A stretch of 64,000 nucleotides of DNA, from positions 9,965,001 to 10,029,000 of the forward strand of contig JAVTVX010000024.1 in NCBI GenBank assembly GCA_033439265.1, given 5' to 3'. Each line of letters begins with the position of its first letter. The first letter of the stretch is position 1. A model generated the notes under the pieces. That model saw only the letters and a list, made by a program, of their open reading frames with translations, did no database searches and had not been told where the DNA came from. This document shows positions 1-11,998 of this stretch, piece after piece. This stretch comes from Dillenia suffruticosa (lineage: Eukaryota; Streptophyta; Magnoliopsida; Dilleniales; Dilleniaceae). Both the position numbers and the translations under genes were made by a program.

Positions 1-801
1 GAACTCAAGCTTCTGTGTGGTTATTTTTTTGTCTTTGTTCCCCTTGGCCTATTGCCCTTGTTCTCAGCACATCCTGCTCCTCATTTGTACTTGGGATCTC
101 AAGTTCCTCCTCCTCACTTCTTGAGGATTCAAATGTGGAGTTGTTAGGCTCTGGATGATTGGAAGAAAAGTGGTGTGGTACTTGTTGGTCAGATGGGGGG
201 TGGTCCTCAACACCACTAGAGATCCTAATTTTTTATGGGTCCTCCTTTGGCCTAGATCTTGCCTCCTATGGTATGGATCTCACCTTCTAGAGGTTAGATC
301 TTGGCTTGCTCTTTTTGGATCTCAGCTCCTAAGGTGTGGATCTTGGCTATCCAGCCTAGATCTTGTCTCGGATTGGTCCTAGCTTTCATTGTATGCAATA
401 TATATGTGATTTGCTGGTTTATTTGCTCTAGACAACCAAGTTTTTTGTTGCTCTGCAAAATATGAGCATGTAAAGCTCTAAATTGAGTCTCCAATGTTTC
501 TATTCTTTCAGGATTAATGGGCTATTTTGATGATTTAGCCATTGAATAGGATAGATTTACACGTATAGATGTGGATGGCTGCCTCTTGGATAATTGGTGA
601 TGGATTTATGGAATGTGGTAGCTAATAGGATGAGTTGGTAGCATGACTTGGATGTTGGTGGCTCACAGATGGATGTGATAAGCCGCATCTCAGTTAGAGA
701 GGATGAAATGCTCATGGGTGTAGTCGAAAGTCATGGCTTCAGTGGAATGAATGGTGGCTACCCCTTGATAGAATTGGACACTCTCAATGAAAGTACCAAA
801 T
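1..801 (-). mobile_element. Gypsy-type LTR retrotransposon fossil, gag leader region
   Basis: Read on the minus strand, about 545 down to 294 gives a protein beginning MAKSSK, followed by an ERIETLETQFRALHAHIL-like heptad segment. This resembles the coiled-coil start of plant Gypsy gag proteins. Further upstream on the same strand, at about 780-801, is TTTGGTACTTTCATTGAGAG. I recall similar leader sequence just after the 5' LTR in such elements. The element is broken. It is interrupted on the right by the Tekay-like element starting at 1064. The first 290 bases are repetitive T-rich text (ggatctcagcttct-like repeats) that I cannot assign. Family-level call only; the lineage is uncertain. Confidence 0.4.
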
Positions 802-1063
802 TGTTGGGGTTACGGGTTTATGGATAGAAAGCACCAAAGGTGGTGTAATACTAGGGAAAACAAGTCTCTTTCATGGTCCGACCTTTTTGCACTGCAAGGA
901 TCTCTCAAGAGATGGTATAATCCTAGGGAAAACAAGTCACCTTCATGCACTTAAGCAAAGTCCTTGAAAGAAGAACTTAACTTGATAGTTTACTGAAGAA
1001 AGTTAACTCAAAAGTTTGGATATTACATTGAGCCATCTTCAATATTTATAGACTAAGTTATAC
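802..1063 (-). repeat. Probable LTR piece of the minus-strand Gypsy fossil
   Basis: TGTTGGGG begins directly beside the leader motif, as expected for the inner end of a 5' LTR on the minus strand. The piece contains two imperfect copies of a 37-bp stretch, at 839-875 and 911-947, both with the core TAGGGAAAACAAGTC. Their offset is 72 bp. The piece stops at the inserted element. The outer end of this LTR was not found with confidence. Confidence 0.35.
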
Positions 1064-1273
1064 TATAACACCAAGCTAAAAAAAAAAAAAGAAAAGGAGA
1101 GCCAAAAACGCAGCGTTTTGGCCCTCCCCAAATTGAATTAGGGCTAAAGCCCTAATTCGTCCCACACACTCTCTCTCTCTCCCTCTCTCCCCCGACCCTT
1201 CATCTCTCCCACACCGCAGCACCGCGACGCTACTCCTTCGCCGTGAGCTCCACCGCCTTCTTCTTCTTCTCCT

Positions 1274-1305
<32 letters not shown>

Positions 1306-4079
1306 TTCTTCTTCTTCTTCTTCTTCTTCTTCTTCTTCTTCTTCTTCTTCCCTCTCGGTTTCTCTCTCTACCTCACTCTGTCTTCTCTCCCTCCTGCGAT
1401 CTTCCACGATCGCCCTCTCTCAGCCTCGCCGCACACCGTCGCAAGCCACGATCGAGCACTGCCTTCCGCCACCGCATGCGACTGCAGCGCGATCCCCCAG
1501 CCACAGCACGAGCCAGGCCGCGAGCAGGACCCAGCCCGCAGCGCGAGCCCAGGCCGCGAGCAGGACCCAGCCTGCGAGAGCGAGCCCAGGCCGCCAGCGC
1601 GAGCCAGCGCACGAGCGGGCAGGGACCCAGCGCACGAGCGGGCGCGAACCCACGCACGAGCGCGCACGGGCGTGCACCAACGCACGGGCGAGCACCAGCG
1701 CAGCGCACGGCCGAGCACCAGCGCAGTACACGGGCACGCACCAGCGCCTGCACACGCGCCAGTACCTGCACACGCACTACAGCCCGCAGGCCCACGGGCC
1801 CACGAGGCCCGACAGCCCGTCCAAGCCCGTAGGTCCAGTACGGCCCGTGGCCCAGTTCAGCCCATCGGCCCGCCAACCCGCAGGCCCATCAGCCAAAGGC
1901 CCGTCGGCCCACTAGCCAGTCAGCCCACTGGCCCGCAGACCAGCGAGCCCGCTAGCTATAGCCCACGAGCCCACGAGCCCACGACGGCCCGTGACAGCCC
2001 ACGAACCTCCACGCAGGTAAATGACTTAGGGTTTTGCTTCAGATCTAAGTGTTTAGATCTAACAAATAAATTTTGTTTTGATAGGAAACCCTACAGACTT
2101 TGAAGTGACAGAACCGACTTTCGGACGAGACTCGGCGCTTGGAGAAAACCCTAGGTGAGGAGATTTCGGCTCTAACTGATACATTCAATGAATCTAGGAT
2201 TAAATTTAAGATAAAAGATTCTGTATATGTTTAGAGTGTAAGTAGAATGCAAATAGAATACAAATTCTGAAATGATTATATGTGATTTCGAAGGTTAAGT
2301 ATAGAATGTTACAGAAACTAGATGGTCTGATACGAAAGAAGCATATTATAGAATCACAAAATTTTATCGAGTGAATTCGAATAGTTTCCTTAGAGTTAAA
2401 CTTTGAAATATGCATGAAAATATCTGGGTTGTAGGGTTGGATTGAAATGAGCAGTAAAGTAGAGAATATTATACATTTCATGTCTTTCGGATAAACCCTA
2501 AAGATACTTGAAAAATTGATATTCAATTTTGATGACCTGACTAGGTTGATTTTTTTGGGAGACTCGAGGAAGCTAATTGAATTTGTTTTGAAAAATAGGG
2601 AGTGACCACCCTCCCTAGAACGGTGAGTGGGACTTTGACATTTGCTATTGATTGAAAACCATGTTTCAAAAATACTTTTTAAATGACATGTTTCTGCAAG
2701 ATGTATGATTGTTATGACTTTTGAATATTTTATGAAATGTTTTGTGATTTTTGGAGTGTCTTAAATTCTGCCTTTATTGATATGCATCCATGAGTTTTGA
2801 TAACTGAATATTGTGCCACATTTTCGACATATTGATATGCTTTAATATTTTCACTATATTGGCACATGGTTTTAAATGGATTTACTTACATATTGGGCTG
2901 TATACCCGGCCGACGTTATGATATGATGCATGGGGCTATATGCCCGGCCGACGTGGTGATGGGATGCATGGGGCTACGTGCCCGGCCGATATGATATTGT
3001 GATCCGTAGCTACGAAGGACATCTGGTAGAGGCACCCCTTGTGTCCGGATACGCTTCGGCCAGAGGTATCCGCCAGATTGTCATGTGTATGGGTGTCCCA
3101 GGTTGACCCTCATCGGAGAGGACGTTGAGTACGGCTCCGTCTGGCACCAGGCGGGGGCACCATACACGACCGACTAGTTATATGTACATTATGATTATTT
3201 ACAGGCTAGTTGGGATATTCTGTGGCCAACATTGGGGTAGAGAGCCATTATTTAATATTTACATTTGGAAAAACCCCTAATGCGCCGTCCTTGGTCGAGG
3301 TTGACCATTGCCGGGAATATTTCATTGGCCGGCTCTTCATGACATTGATGTAAATATTGGATGCATATTTTGCTTTCTGATATGTGCGTATATATATGAT
3401 TTTGGAATAACATGATCAGTTTGCACACTGTGGATATTTTCTTATCTATGCTTTGACACTCCAAGTTCACCCTCGATATTCATAGTATGATGTCAATCCC
3501 CTCACTTTCTGAGTATCCTCACATAAATACTCACCCCTCGCTTTCTTTCCCACAGGACTAGTGTTGGACCGAGGAGATATCACTGGGTTTGGGTATGGTT
3601 ATTTTTCATCTATTCCGCTATGATAATTGGTGATATTATTATGTATTAGAGATTTGACTGTATAAATTATGAATATTTATTCGTGGAACCCTCGTATTGA
3701 ATTATTTCATTACATTGAGACATTTGTAAATATTTAAAAATAACTTGGGAATTTATTTTATATATGCGTAGAATTTAAGTCTGCTCGGTTTGGTGGCTGC
3801 TCATGCTCTAGTTGGGCATGACATTAGAGGTCTATTGCTAGGACTGCTAGAAACTTTATAGTTTTGCGTTGTTCTGGATGTTGGCTGTTGTATTTGTTGA
3901 TTTTGAAGAGGCCGGGATGGCCAATTGTTTATTTTTGTATGATGAATGTCATATATAGGTGAAATTGTACATGGAAAACCTTTGATTTATGGGGAGGTTC
4001 TGCCCGATTTTCTGTAAAAATACAGTCAGTATCCAGGGACAACGGGCGACCGCTCACGATCCCTGTTCGGGGCGTGACA
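1064..4079 (+). repeat. 5' LTR of the Tekay-like element
   Basis: About 3,016 bp, terminal TA...CA here and TG...CA in the partner copy. Internal layout in order: an A-run; the near-palindrome at 1135-1158; CT-rich and (TTC)n tracts; a GC-rich CGCGAGC-type array (about 1470-2000); an intron-like segment (2017-2084); CTAGGTGAGG (2151-2160); the hairpin at 2598-2615 followed by GTGAGT; CCGGCCGAC repeats (2909-2990); GTAGCTACGAAGG (near 3005); and a pyrimidine-rich CCCACAG at about 3555. Confidence 0.88.
1255..1350 (+). repeat. (TTC)n microsatellite inside the 5' LTR
   Basis: An almost uninterrupted TTC/CTT run sits downstream of the LTR-start palindrome. The same tract is present but shorter in the 3' LTR (about 7330-7385), so its length has changed since insertion. 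It creates a phenylalanine-rich open frame on one strand and a glutamate-rich one on the other; neither looks like a real gene. Confidence 0.95.
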
Positions 4080-4086
4080 GTTCGGT

Positions 4087-4098
4087 TGGTATCAGAGC
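4087..4098 (+). other. Primer-binding site, tRNA-iMet type
   Basis: TGGTATCAGAGC lies 7 bp after the LTR end. It matches the usual complement of the 3' end of plant initiator methionine tRNA used by many Gypsy and Copia elements. Confidence 0.9.
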
Positions 4099-4422
4099 TC
4101 TTGGTTTAGAGCTATGTTTTATAAAATGATTTGAAAACATTCCCAAGTAACTTGGTTTTAAAAGTTCTCAATACATTTGAGAGTTTCACACAGTCATTTA
4201 AAGTCTCATACATGGTTTTCGGCATATGAGATATTCATTTAGGGTTATTCATTTAGGGGGTTAGATACGATCCATATCTAACCTAGTATGTCATTTTTAT
4301 TAAATTCTTAGAACCAAGACTTCATTTATTTTACGAGGTTAGTTGCTATGTAACTAACCCTGATTCTTAAATCTCGACAAACTATAACATTATATCTAAT
4401 GATAATTTTCCCTTACAGAGTT

Positions 4423-5691
4423 ATGCCGCCTAGACGCGGTAGACGAGCAGGACGCTGAGCTAGACCCGCGCTACCCGCGACCCCTCACGTGCCTGACCCT
4501 CCGAGGGAGCCTGAGACCCTTGGAGTGCCTGAGGCTGCTTTCTCTACACGGGCGCCCCTTGCAGCGCCTACTCGGCCGGCTGCTCCTACTGAGATTCCAC
4601 CACCGTCCCTTGAGGCGTTTAGGCAGGTGTACGAGTGGTACACTTTCCACGGGATTCAGATGCCACCCCCACCACCACCACCGACGGCCGTGCCGACTCC
4701 TACGGCCGTACCACCTTCTGTTGTACCAGATCAGCCACCAGTTGCTGATCCTTTTATTGTGTCGGGACCTAGCGACACTACCTCCTCCACCTTGAGGCGT
4801 ATTCACGAGCTCACCTAGCTGGTGAAGGAGGTGAGACAGTTAGGCTGCACAGAGTTTGTAGGGACAGGTGATCCCACAGCAGCGAAGCATTGAATCAACC
4901 ATACCCGCAGAATTTTGACTGATTTGGGGTTAGGCGAGGACTACCGGCTTCGGATAGCAGAGAGACTTTTAGATGGTGATGCCCTCACTTGGTGGGAGGC
5001 GATTTGTGATGATGCTACCGAGCCGCTGCGATGGGAGGACTTCCTATGGGAGTTCGATCGTAGGTACTTCTCTGAGTTCCAGCAGGACCGCAAGAGGGCA
5101 GAGTTTCTGCATTTGCGGCAGGGAGCCAGGATAGTGACAGAGTATGAGATAGAGATGAGGCGACTAGCTGCTTTTGTTCCAGACTTAGCGACGCCGACAC
5201 AGTTACGGTTCAAGTTTGAGGACGGCCTCAACTTGAACGTCAGGAGATACATGACAGTGACCCCTAGTTTCTCCTTTGCGGAGATTGTGGACTCAGCACT
5301 TAGGGCGGAGGAGATCGTCTGTGCTGAGGGCAGACAACGGGAGAACAGGGAGCAAAAGAAGAGATCATGGGCTTTTTCGAGCCAGGGCTCGAAGAAGGGT
5401 AGGACTTCAGGGTACCAGGGAGGCTCCTCTCAGTCGAGACAGGCACTTACTGGGCAAGAATCAAAATCCCAGGAGTACAGAGCACCGGCCCCTAGTGCCA
5501 CTACTCAGACTTCAGATCAATGGCACCCCTTTTGTCGCCGATGTCGTAGACACCACCCTTTTGGAGAGTGTAGGATGCCCATTACATGCTTCCGGTGTGG
5601 GAAGCAAGGGCACATCAGGAGCACCTGCCCTGAGTTGGGATTTGGAGGTCACATAGCTACGGGACACTCGAGTGTTCCCCGAGGAGGATAG
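4423..5691 (+). pseudogene. gag region of the Tekay-like element
   Basis: This is the Gypsy capsid and nucleocapsid precursor region. It starts at ATG (MPPRRGRR), the same start as gag in the element at 24007-34661. A proline-rich linker follows, then the retrotransposon gag domain (about 4915-5330: ALTWWEAI, FLWEFDRRYF, MRRLAAFVPD, LRFKFEDGL). A basic linker leads to a CCHC zinc knuckle, CFRCGKQGHIRSTC, near 5590-5632. The knuckle binds RNA in the family. The region is broken. It reads on the same strand as its LTRs. Confidence 0.8.
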
Positions 5692-6029
5692 CAGGGAGCA
5701 CCTGCGCACTCGAGTCACACCGCTCCACGGACGGTAACCAGGAGCAACACGGTGCCAAGACAATCACGACAGCAGTAGAGGACACAGGCCCGTGTATATG
5801 CGATGACGCAGGAGGATGCTAAGGCGAGTCCTGATGAGATTTTTGGTGTTCCTCCCACTGATCCCCATGTTTAGAGATGTCCATGTACTTTTTTTGAGAA
5901 TCATCACTAGTTAAAGCAGTAGATGCTTAACTATGTTGGTTGGATATACATTTTTATATATATATATATATATCTATATATATTTTCTTCCATATTTATC
6001 GACTGATTTTTTATTTCCCCACATTAGGA

Positions 6030-6915
6030 GTTATGGAAATATGGGAAGTCGACACTCGTGTCCTATTTGACACCGAGTCGAACCATTCGTATGTGAGAAG
6101 CGCCTTTTTACCCACGGGTTGGGTAAGCCTTGTCGTGAGGTTGCACGGCATACCTAACTCATGTTATCGACATCACTGTTGAGGACCCGAGGCTTGAGAA
6201 GGTCCCAGTGGTGCAGGTTTTCCCAAATATATTCCCGAGGAGCTACCCGGACTACCCCAAGTTCAGGAGTATGATTTCGAGATTGACCTAACTCCAGGGA
6301 TCACTCCTATATTTATTCTGCCATACAGAATGGCGCCAGTGGAGTTTATAGAGCTCTAAGTCTAGTTGTGGGAATTACTGGACAAGGGTTTTATCCGTCT
6401 GAGCATTTCGCCTTAGGGTGCTCCGGTATTATTCGTGAAGAAGAAAGACGGGATTCTAAGATTGTGTGTGAACTGTAGGCAGCTAAACAAAGTTTTCATC
6501 AAGAATCGGAACACTTTGTCGCATATTGCTGATTTATTTGAGCAGTTCCAGGGTACACGTGTTTTTCTCAAAGATTGATCTTCGATTTGGATATCATTCG
6601 TTGCAGATCAGGGCTGAGGATATGCCCAAAACCGCATTCCGCAATCAATATGGACATTACGAGTTCGTTGTCATGCCATTTGGGCTGACCAACACACCAA
6701 CAGCCACAAACAGTGACCGAGGTGCGAAGTTTCCTTGGTCTTGCGGGGTGTTATCGGCGATTCATAGAAGGATTTTCCCGGATCGCCGCTATACTTACCA
6801 GATTGATACGAAGGGCATCAAGTTCTTGTGGGACGATCGTTGTGACACGAGCTTTCAAGAGCTCAAACAACGTCTGACGAGGGAGGGCCAGACAGAGAGG
6901 ATCTTAGTGTTTTAG
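6030..6915 (+). pseudogene. Protease and reverse transcriptase remnants of the Tekay-like element
   Basis: Short segments recall Gypsy pol. There is a protease-like FDTESNHSYV near 6070. Reverse-transcriptase-like [40 protein letters not shown] and MPFGLTN motifs lie at about 6330-6700, followed by a short RT-end piece ([19 protein letters not shown], near 6810-6880). No integrase or chromodomain was seen. The coding capacity is fossil only, so this copy would have depended on proteins from relatives. Confidence 0.75.
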
Positions 6916-7129
6916 TTCAACACGCAGCTATTCTAGATTGATAGGTCAGAAAGCTACGGAGCAAAGAACTTTCATTGGTCAGAGTTTTGGGGAGGAGTGA
7001 CCAGATCGAGAAGAGACCTAAGAGCCCGAAGAGACTATTAAGAGACTTAAGAGACAGTACCCCCACATGTTCAGCGTATTACTTTCTTTTAGTTTCGAAG
7101 ATGAAACTTGTTTTTAGGGGGTTAGAAAA

Positions 7130-10100
7130 TGTAACACCAAGCTAAAAAAAAAAAAAAAAAAAGAAAAGGAGAGCCAAAAACGCAGCGTTTTGGCCCTCCC
7201 CAAATTGAATCAGGGCTAAAGCCCTAATTCGTCCCACTCTCTCTCTCTCTCTCTCCCTCTCTCCCCCGACCCTTCGTCTCTCCCACACCGTAGCACCGCG
7301 GCGCCGCTCCTTCGCCGTGAGCTCCGCCGCCTTCTTCTTCTCCGTCTTCTTCTTCTTCTTCTTCTTCTTCTTCTTCTTCTTCTTCCCTCTCGGTTTCTCT
7401 CTCTACCTCACTCTATCTTCTATCCCTCTCGCGATCTTCCACGATCGCCCTCTCTCCGCCTTGCCGCACGCCGCCGCAAGCCACGATCGAGCACAGTCTT
7501 CCGCCACCGTAAGCGATTGCAGCGCCTTCTGCAGCGCAATCCCCCAGCCGCAGCACGAGCCAGGCCGCCAGCAGGACCCAGCCCCCAGCGCGAGCCCAGG
7601 CCGCGAGCAGGACTGAGCCCGCGAGCGCGAGCCCAGGCCACGAGCGCGAGCCCAGGCCGCGAGCGCAAGCAAGAGCACGCGCGCGAGCCAGCGCACGAGC
7701 ACGCGCAAACCCAGCGCACGAGCGCGCGCAAACCCAGCGCACGAGCGGGAGCGGACCCAACGCATGAGCGGGCGCGAACCCAGCGCCGCGCGCGAACCCA
7801 ACACACAAGCGCGCACGGGCGTGCACCAGCGCACGGGCGTGCACCAGCGCACGGGCAAGCACCAGCGCCTACGCGCGCACCAGTGCCTACACACATACTA
7901 CAGCCCGCAGTCCCACGGGCCCACCAGGCTCGACAGCCCGTCCAAGCCCGCAGGTCCAGTACAGCCCGCGGCCCAGTTCAGCCCATCGGCCAGCCAGCCC
8001 GCAGGCCCATCAGCCGCCGGCCGGTCGGCCCGCCGGCCCACTAGCCCGTCAGCCCACTGGCCCGCAGACCAGCGAGCCCGCTAGCTATAGCCCACGAGCC
8101 CGTGACGGCCCGTGACAGCCCACGAACCTCCACGCAGGTAAATGACTTAGGGTTTTGCTTCAGATCTAAGTGTTTAGATCTAACAAAAAATTTTGTTTTG
8201 ATAGGAAACCCTACAGACTTTGAAGTGACCGAACCGACTTTCGGACGAGACTCGGCGCTTCAAGAAAACCATAGGTGAGGAGATTTCGGCTCTAACTGAT
8301 ACATTCAATGAATCTAGGATTAAATTTAAGATGAAAGGCTCTGTATATATTTAAAGTGTAAGTAGAATGCGAATAGAATACAAATTCTGAAATGATTATA
8401 TGTGACTTTGAAGGTTAAGTATAAAATGTTACAAAAACTAGATTGTCTGATACGAAAGAAGCATATTATAGAATCACAAAATTTTGTCGAGTGAATTCGA
8501 ATAGTTTCCTTAGAGTTAAACTTTTAAATATGCATGAAAGTATCTGGATTGTAGGGTTGGATTGAAATGAGCAGTAAACTGGAGAATATTATACATTTCA
8601 TGTCTTTCGGATAAACCCTAAAGATGCTTGAGAAATTGATATTCAATTTTAATGATCTGACTAGGTTGATTTTTTTGGGAGACTCGAGGAAGCTGATTGA
8701 ATTTGTTTTGAAAAATAGGGAGTGACCACCCTCCCTAGAACAGTGAGTGGAATTTTGACATTCGCTATTGATTGAAAACCATATTTCAAAAATACTTTTT
8801 AAATGACATGTTTCTGCAAAATGTATGATTGTTATGACTTTCGAATATTTTATGAAATGTTTTGTGATCTTTGGAGTGTCTTAAATTCTGCCTTTATTGA
8901 TATGCATCCATGAGTTTTGATAACTGAATATTGTGTCACATTTTCGACATATTGATATGCTTTAATATTTCCACTATATTGGCACATGGTTTTAAATGGA
9001 TTTACTTACATATTGGGCTGTATGCCCGGCCGACGTTATGATATGATGCATGGGGCTATATGCCCGGCCGACATGGTGATGGGATGCATGGGGCTACGTG
9101 TCCGGCCGATATGATATTGTGATCCGTAGCTACGAAGGACATCTGGTAGAGGCACCCCTTGTGTCCGGATACGCTTCAACCGGAGGTATCCGCCAAATTG
9201 TCATGTGTATGGGTGTCCCAAGTTGACCCTCATCGGAGAGGACGTTGAGTACGGCTCCGTCTAGCACCAGGCGGGGGCACCATACACGGCCGACTAGTTA
9301 TATGTACATTATGATTATTTACAAATTAGTTGGGATAGTCTGTGGCCAATATTGGGGTAGAGAGCCATTATTTAATACTTACATTTGGAAAAACCCCCAA
9401 TGCGCCGTCCTTGGTCGAGGTAGACCATTGCCGGGAATATTTCATTGGCCGGCTCTTCATGACATTAATGTAAATATTGGATGCATATTTTGCTTTCTGA
9501 TGTGTGCGTATGTATATATGATTTTGAAATAACATGATCGGTTTGTACACTGTGGATATTTTATTATCTATGCTTTGACACTCCAAGTTCACCATCGATA
9601 TTGATAGTATGATATCAATCCCCTCATTTACTGAGTATCCTCCCATAGATACTCACCCCTCGCTTTCTTTCCCACAGAATTAGTGTTGGACCGAGGAGAA
9701 TCACTGGGTTTGGGTATGGTTATTTTCCATCTCTTTGGTGATATTATTATGTATTGGAGATTTGACTGTATAAATTATGAACATTTATTCGTGGAACCCT
9801 CGTTTTGAATTATTTCATTGCATTGAGGTATTTGTAAATATTTAAAAATAATTTGGGAATTTATTTTATATATGCGTAGAATTTAAGTCCGCTCGGTGTG
9901 GCGGCTGCTCATACTCTAGTTGGGCATGACAGTAAAGGTCTGTTGTTATGACTACTAGAAACTTTATAACATTGTATTGTTCTGAATGTTGACTGGTATT
10001 TGTTGATTTTGGAGAAACCGGGATGGCCAATTGTTTATTTTTACAGGATGAATGTCATATACAGGTGAAATTGTATATGGAAAACCTCCGATTTATGGGG

Positions 10101-10185
10101 AGGTTCTACCCGATTTTCTGTAAAAATACAGCCGGCATCCAGGGACAATGGGCGACTGTTCACGATCCCGATTTGGGGCGTGACA
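7130..10185 (+). repeat. 3' LTR of the Tekay-like element
   Basis: About 3,056 bp, TGTAACACC...GGGGCGTGACA. It carries the same module order as the 5' copy: palindrome 7207-7230, shorter TTC tract, GC-rich array about 7515-8100, hairpin 8718-8735 followed by GTGAGT at 8743. Most differences from the 5' copy lie in the simple and GC-rich repeats. Confidence 0.88.
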
Positions 10186-10584
10186 CTAAGTCACTCGACA
10201 TTGGATTGGACAAGTCTTTCTACTCTAATACCATTTGATGTAGTCGTAAACATGATTAAAGAACTAACACTCAACTATACCCTTTGATAAACTTAACTGA
10301 AAAGACAAAACAAGTATAATATTGATTTATTCAAAAATAAGATGTTCTGCGGTAAGAAAACGCCACTAGCTAATTCTTTGTATAGCTTTGTATAGCTTTG
10401 CACAGTCTTGACTTATTTTTTATACTTGTTTCTTTTTTTAATCAAAAGATACTAGTTATAGAGAATATATATATATATATATATAGTATTTTAGCTATTC
10501 TAGGACTGTAGGAAATATCTATACAAATTATAATTCTTCATTAAGAGAGGAGATTTTCCTATCCAAAATTTTTTGAGATTCTCA
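10186..10584. other. Gap between elements: LTR-like ends
   Basis: Directly after the Tekay-like element comes CTCTAATACCA (10223-10233), the reverse complement of a primer-site-like TGGTATTAGAG. It is followed by TGATGTAGTCG, which could open a minus-strand LTR at about 10237. From roughly 10440 to 10584 the text (AT dinucleotide run, then ATTCTTCATTAAGAGAGG and ending TTCTCA) looks like the tail of the 5' LTR of the plus-strand Copia described next. No coding sequence was recognised. Confidence 0.35.
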
Positions 10585-10767
10585 TGGTATCAAAACTCTA
10601 GTTTAAGAATTGTCATGTGTATCTTATTCTCTTGTTCAGCTCAGCCCTGAATTCAGCCCTTTGCTTTGGTTTTTGGTTTTTTTCATCAAAATTTGTTAGC
10701 CTTGTGTCTTTAGACAAGTATTACGCCATCTTGATTTGTTTTAATGACAAAAATTACTCAATCCAGG
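10585..10767 (+). mobile_element. Copia element fossil, leader and start of gag (part 1)
   Basis: TGGTATCAAAACTC (10585-10598) is a tRNA-Met-type primer site placed immediately after an LTR-like CA end. A leader follows, and then translated text containing FNDKNYSIQ, matching the LNGKNYS[A/I]W motif near the start of many Copia gag proteins. The element is interrupted here by the Tat-lineage element and resumes at 20086. Confidence 0.6.
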
Positions 10768-11413
10768 TGATGTTACCTGATCCAAAAGCCCATTTAGAAC
10801 ACCACCTGATCCAAAAGCCCATTTAGTACACGGCATGAGCTCAAGGCCCAATGAACATAATACGTTAAGACCTGCAGAAACGTTTCATTTATACGGGACT
10901 GCCCCCTCCTCTCAATGCCTAACGACTGGATCTTTCTCGGTAGTTGCTTGATCGGCTCTTGAATCTCCTTGGTATCCAATATTCAATCAGCTAGGAGAAA
11001 TATTCATCTCTCCATAAAACACGAGGATAGCATCTTGTAATAGGGAAGGAAATCATTGAATCCTCTTTGATAAGTAAAGTAGTCCCCTTACAAACTAAAA
11101 CTTCCTTTAACCGGTAAAGACTCCGAAATTCTTAAAGCTTCTCCGGAGACCATATATGCATCCTTAATTCAGTTGGTCTAATAAGTTCTCATGTTCTCAA
11201 AACTTACACATAGCACACAAAGTTATTACAGAGCTCTCTTTCAGTCTGTTTCTTTTTTAAAAAAAATCATTTTTTGACTTGAGTGTCAATGTCTCCAGTC
11301 GGAGTACCTCTGTCGGCTTTTTACAAGTCTCATTAATCAAGATCAACAGACAACCAGACAAGTCGTTCAAGTCAGTAGAGCTATCATCTCTGAAATCAAA
11401 CCCACTTCCAATA
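10768..11413 (+). repeat. 5' LTR of the Tat-lineage element
   Basis: Pairs with 19400-20085. Shared blocks include CCCATTTAGTACAC, ATATGCATCCTTAATTCAG and CAACAGACAACCAGA. The left copy contains an internal short duplication of the TGATCCAAAAGCCCATTTAG segment near its start. Confidence 0.85.
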
Positions 11414-11489
11414 GATTGACACCATCTGTGGGAATAGGCCGATTTCTCAAGTTCTTATTGCCATTCATTCTTTCGTTTTTCCCATGATG

Positions 11490-11990
11490 ACATCAACCAA
11501 GAGAAAGAAGCCAATCATTGGTTTTGATGATGATGATTTGATAGGAATCAAAACTGATCGAAATGACCTTGAATCATCACTGCGAGAATAGGATCATACC
11601 TTGTCAAAATGACTTTCATTGATCAAGGAGCAGATCTAGACCTCCTCTTTTAGGAGGCCTTCCGGCGAACGGTCCTCAACTCATCTCATCTTGAACCCTT
11701 GGACGGAACCATAAAGATATTCGCTTACGAGTGAATACATCCAATGGTACCATCTCCCTTATTGTAAATTTTGGAATGTCTCTTTACTTTGCTACTATCA
11801 AAACTACTTTTCGCGTGATTAAACCCTCGTCCCCTACAATGCCATCCTCGGTCGTCCTAGTTTGGATGGTTTCAAAACACTACCGAGCACAAGGCATATA
11901 AAGATCAAATTCATCACTCCCTTAGGGGTTGCGACACTCCATGGCGACATCGATCCACCAATCATCCCCACCGTTGGTAAGGAAAATAAA
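11490..11990 (+). pseudogene. Protease-region remnant of the Tat-lineage element
   Basis: Translated fragments recall the Tat protease and its downstream linker: a DQGADLDLLF-like stretch (family pattern D-x-G-S-S-A-D-L-L), LEPLDGT, a YNAILGRP-like piece and HIKIKFITPLG. No recognisable gag was found between the 5' LTR and here. Fossil only. Confidence 0.6.
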
Positions 11991-11998
11991 CTTTTTGG

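Larger units (their letters stand above)
1064..10185 (+). mobile_element. Tekay-like Ty3/Gypsy element, broken, with two 3 kb LTRs
   Basis: Two near-identical long repeats (1064-4079 and 7130-10185) start T[A/G]TAACACCAAGC and end GGGGCGTGACA. The left repeat is followed by a tRNA-iMet primer site. The right repeat is preceded by a purine-rich GGGGGTTAGAAAA tract. The 3.05 kb between them holds gag and pieces of protease and reverse transcriptase only. Sequence similarity to the complete element at 24007-34661 and the long LTRs point to the Tekay/Del chromovirus lineage. CTAAG follows the right LTR, and CTAAG also occurs 6 bp upstream of the left LTR start, so the target duplication is only tentative. 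The element is broken in many places. The LTR copies differ by a few percent by eye, so it is young to middle-aged. Confidence 0.88.

Noticed and set aside
1144-2103. Long open frames on both strands (a Phe-rich then Pro/Ala/Arg-rich 286-residue frame, and Glu-rich and Arg-rich minus-strand frames).
   Set aside because: They come from the TTC microsatellite and the GC-rich array of the LTR, occur in several frames at once, and change length between LTR copies. No protein domain is visible. The same applies near 7317-8084, 14057-14496, 25932-26359 and 33812-34482.
1058-10190. CTAAG as a firm target duplication of the Tekay-like element.
   Set aside because: On the left it lies 6 bp away from the LTR start, so either the LTR start is altered or the match is chance. 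Kept only as tentative.
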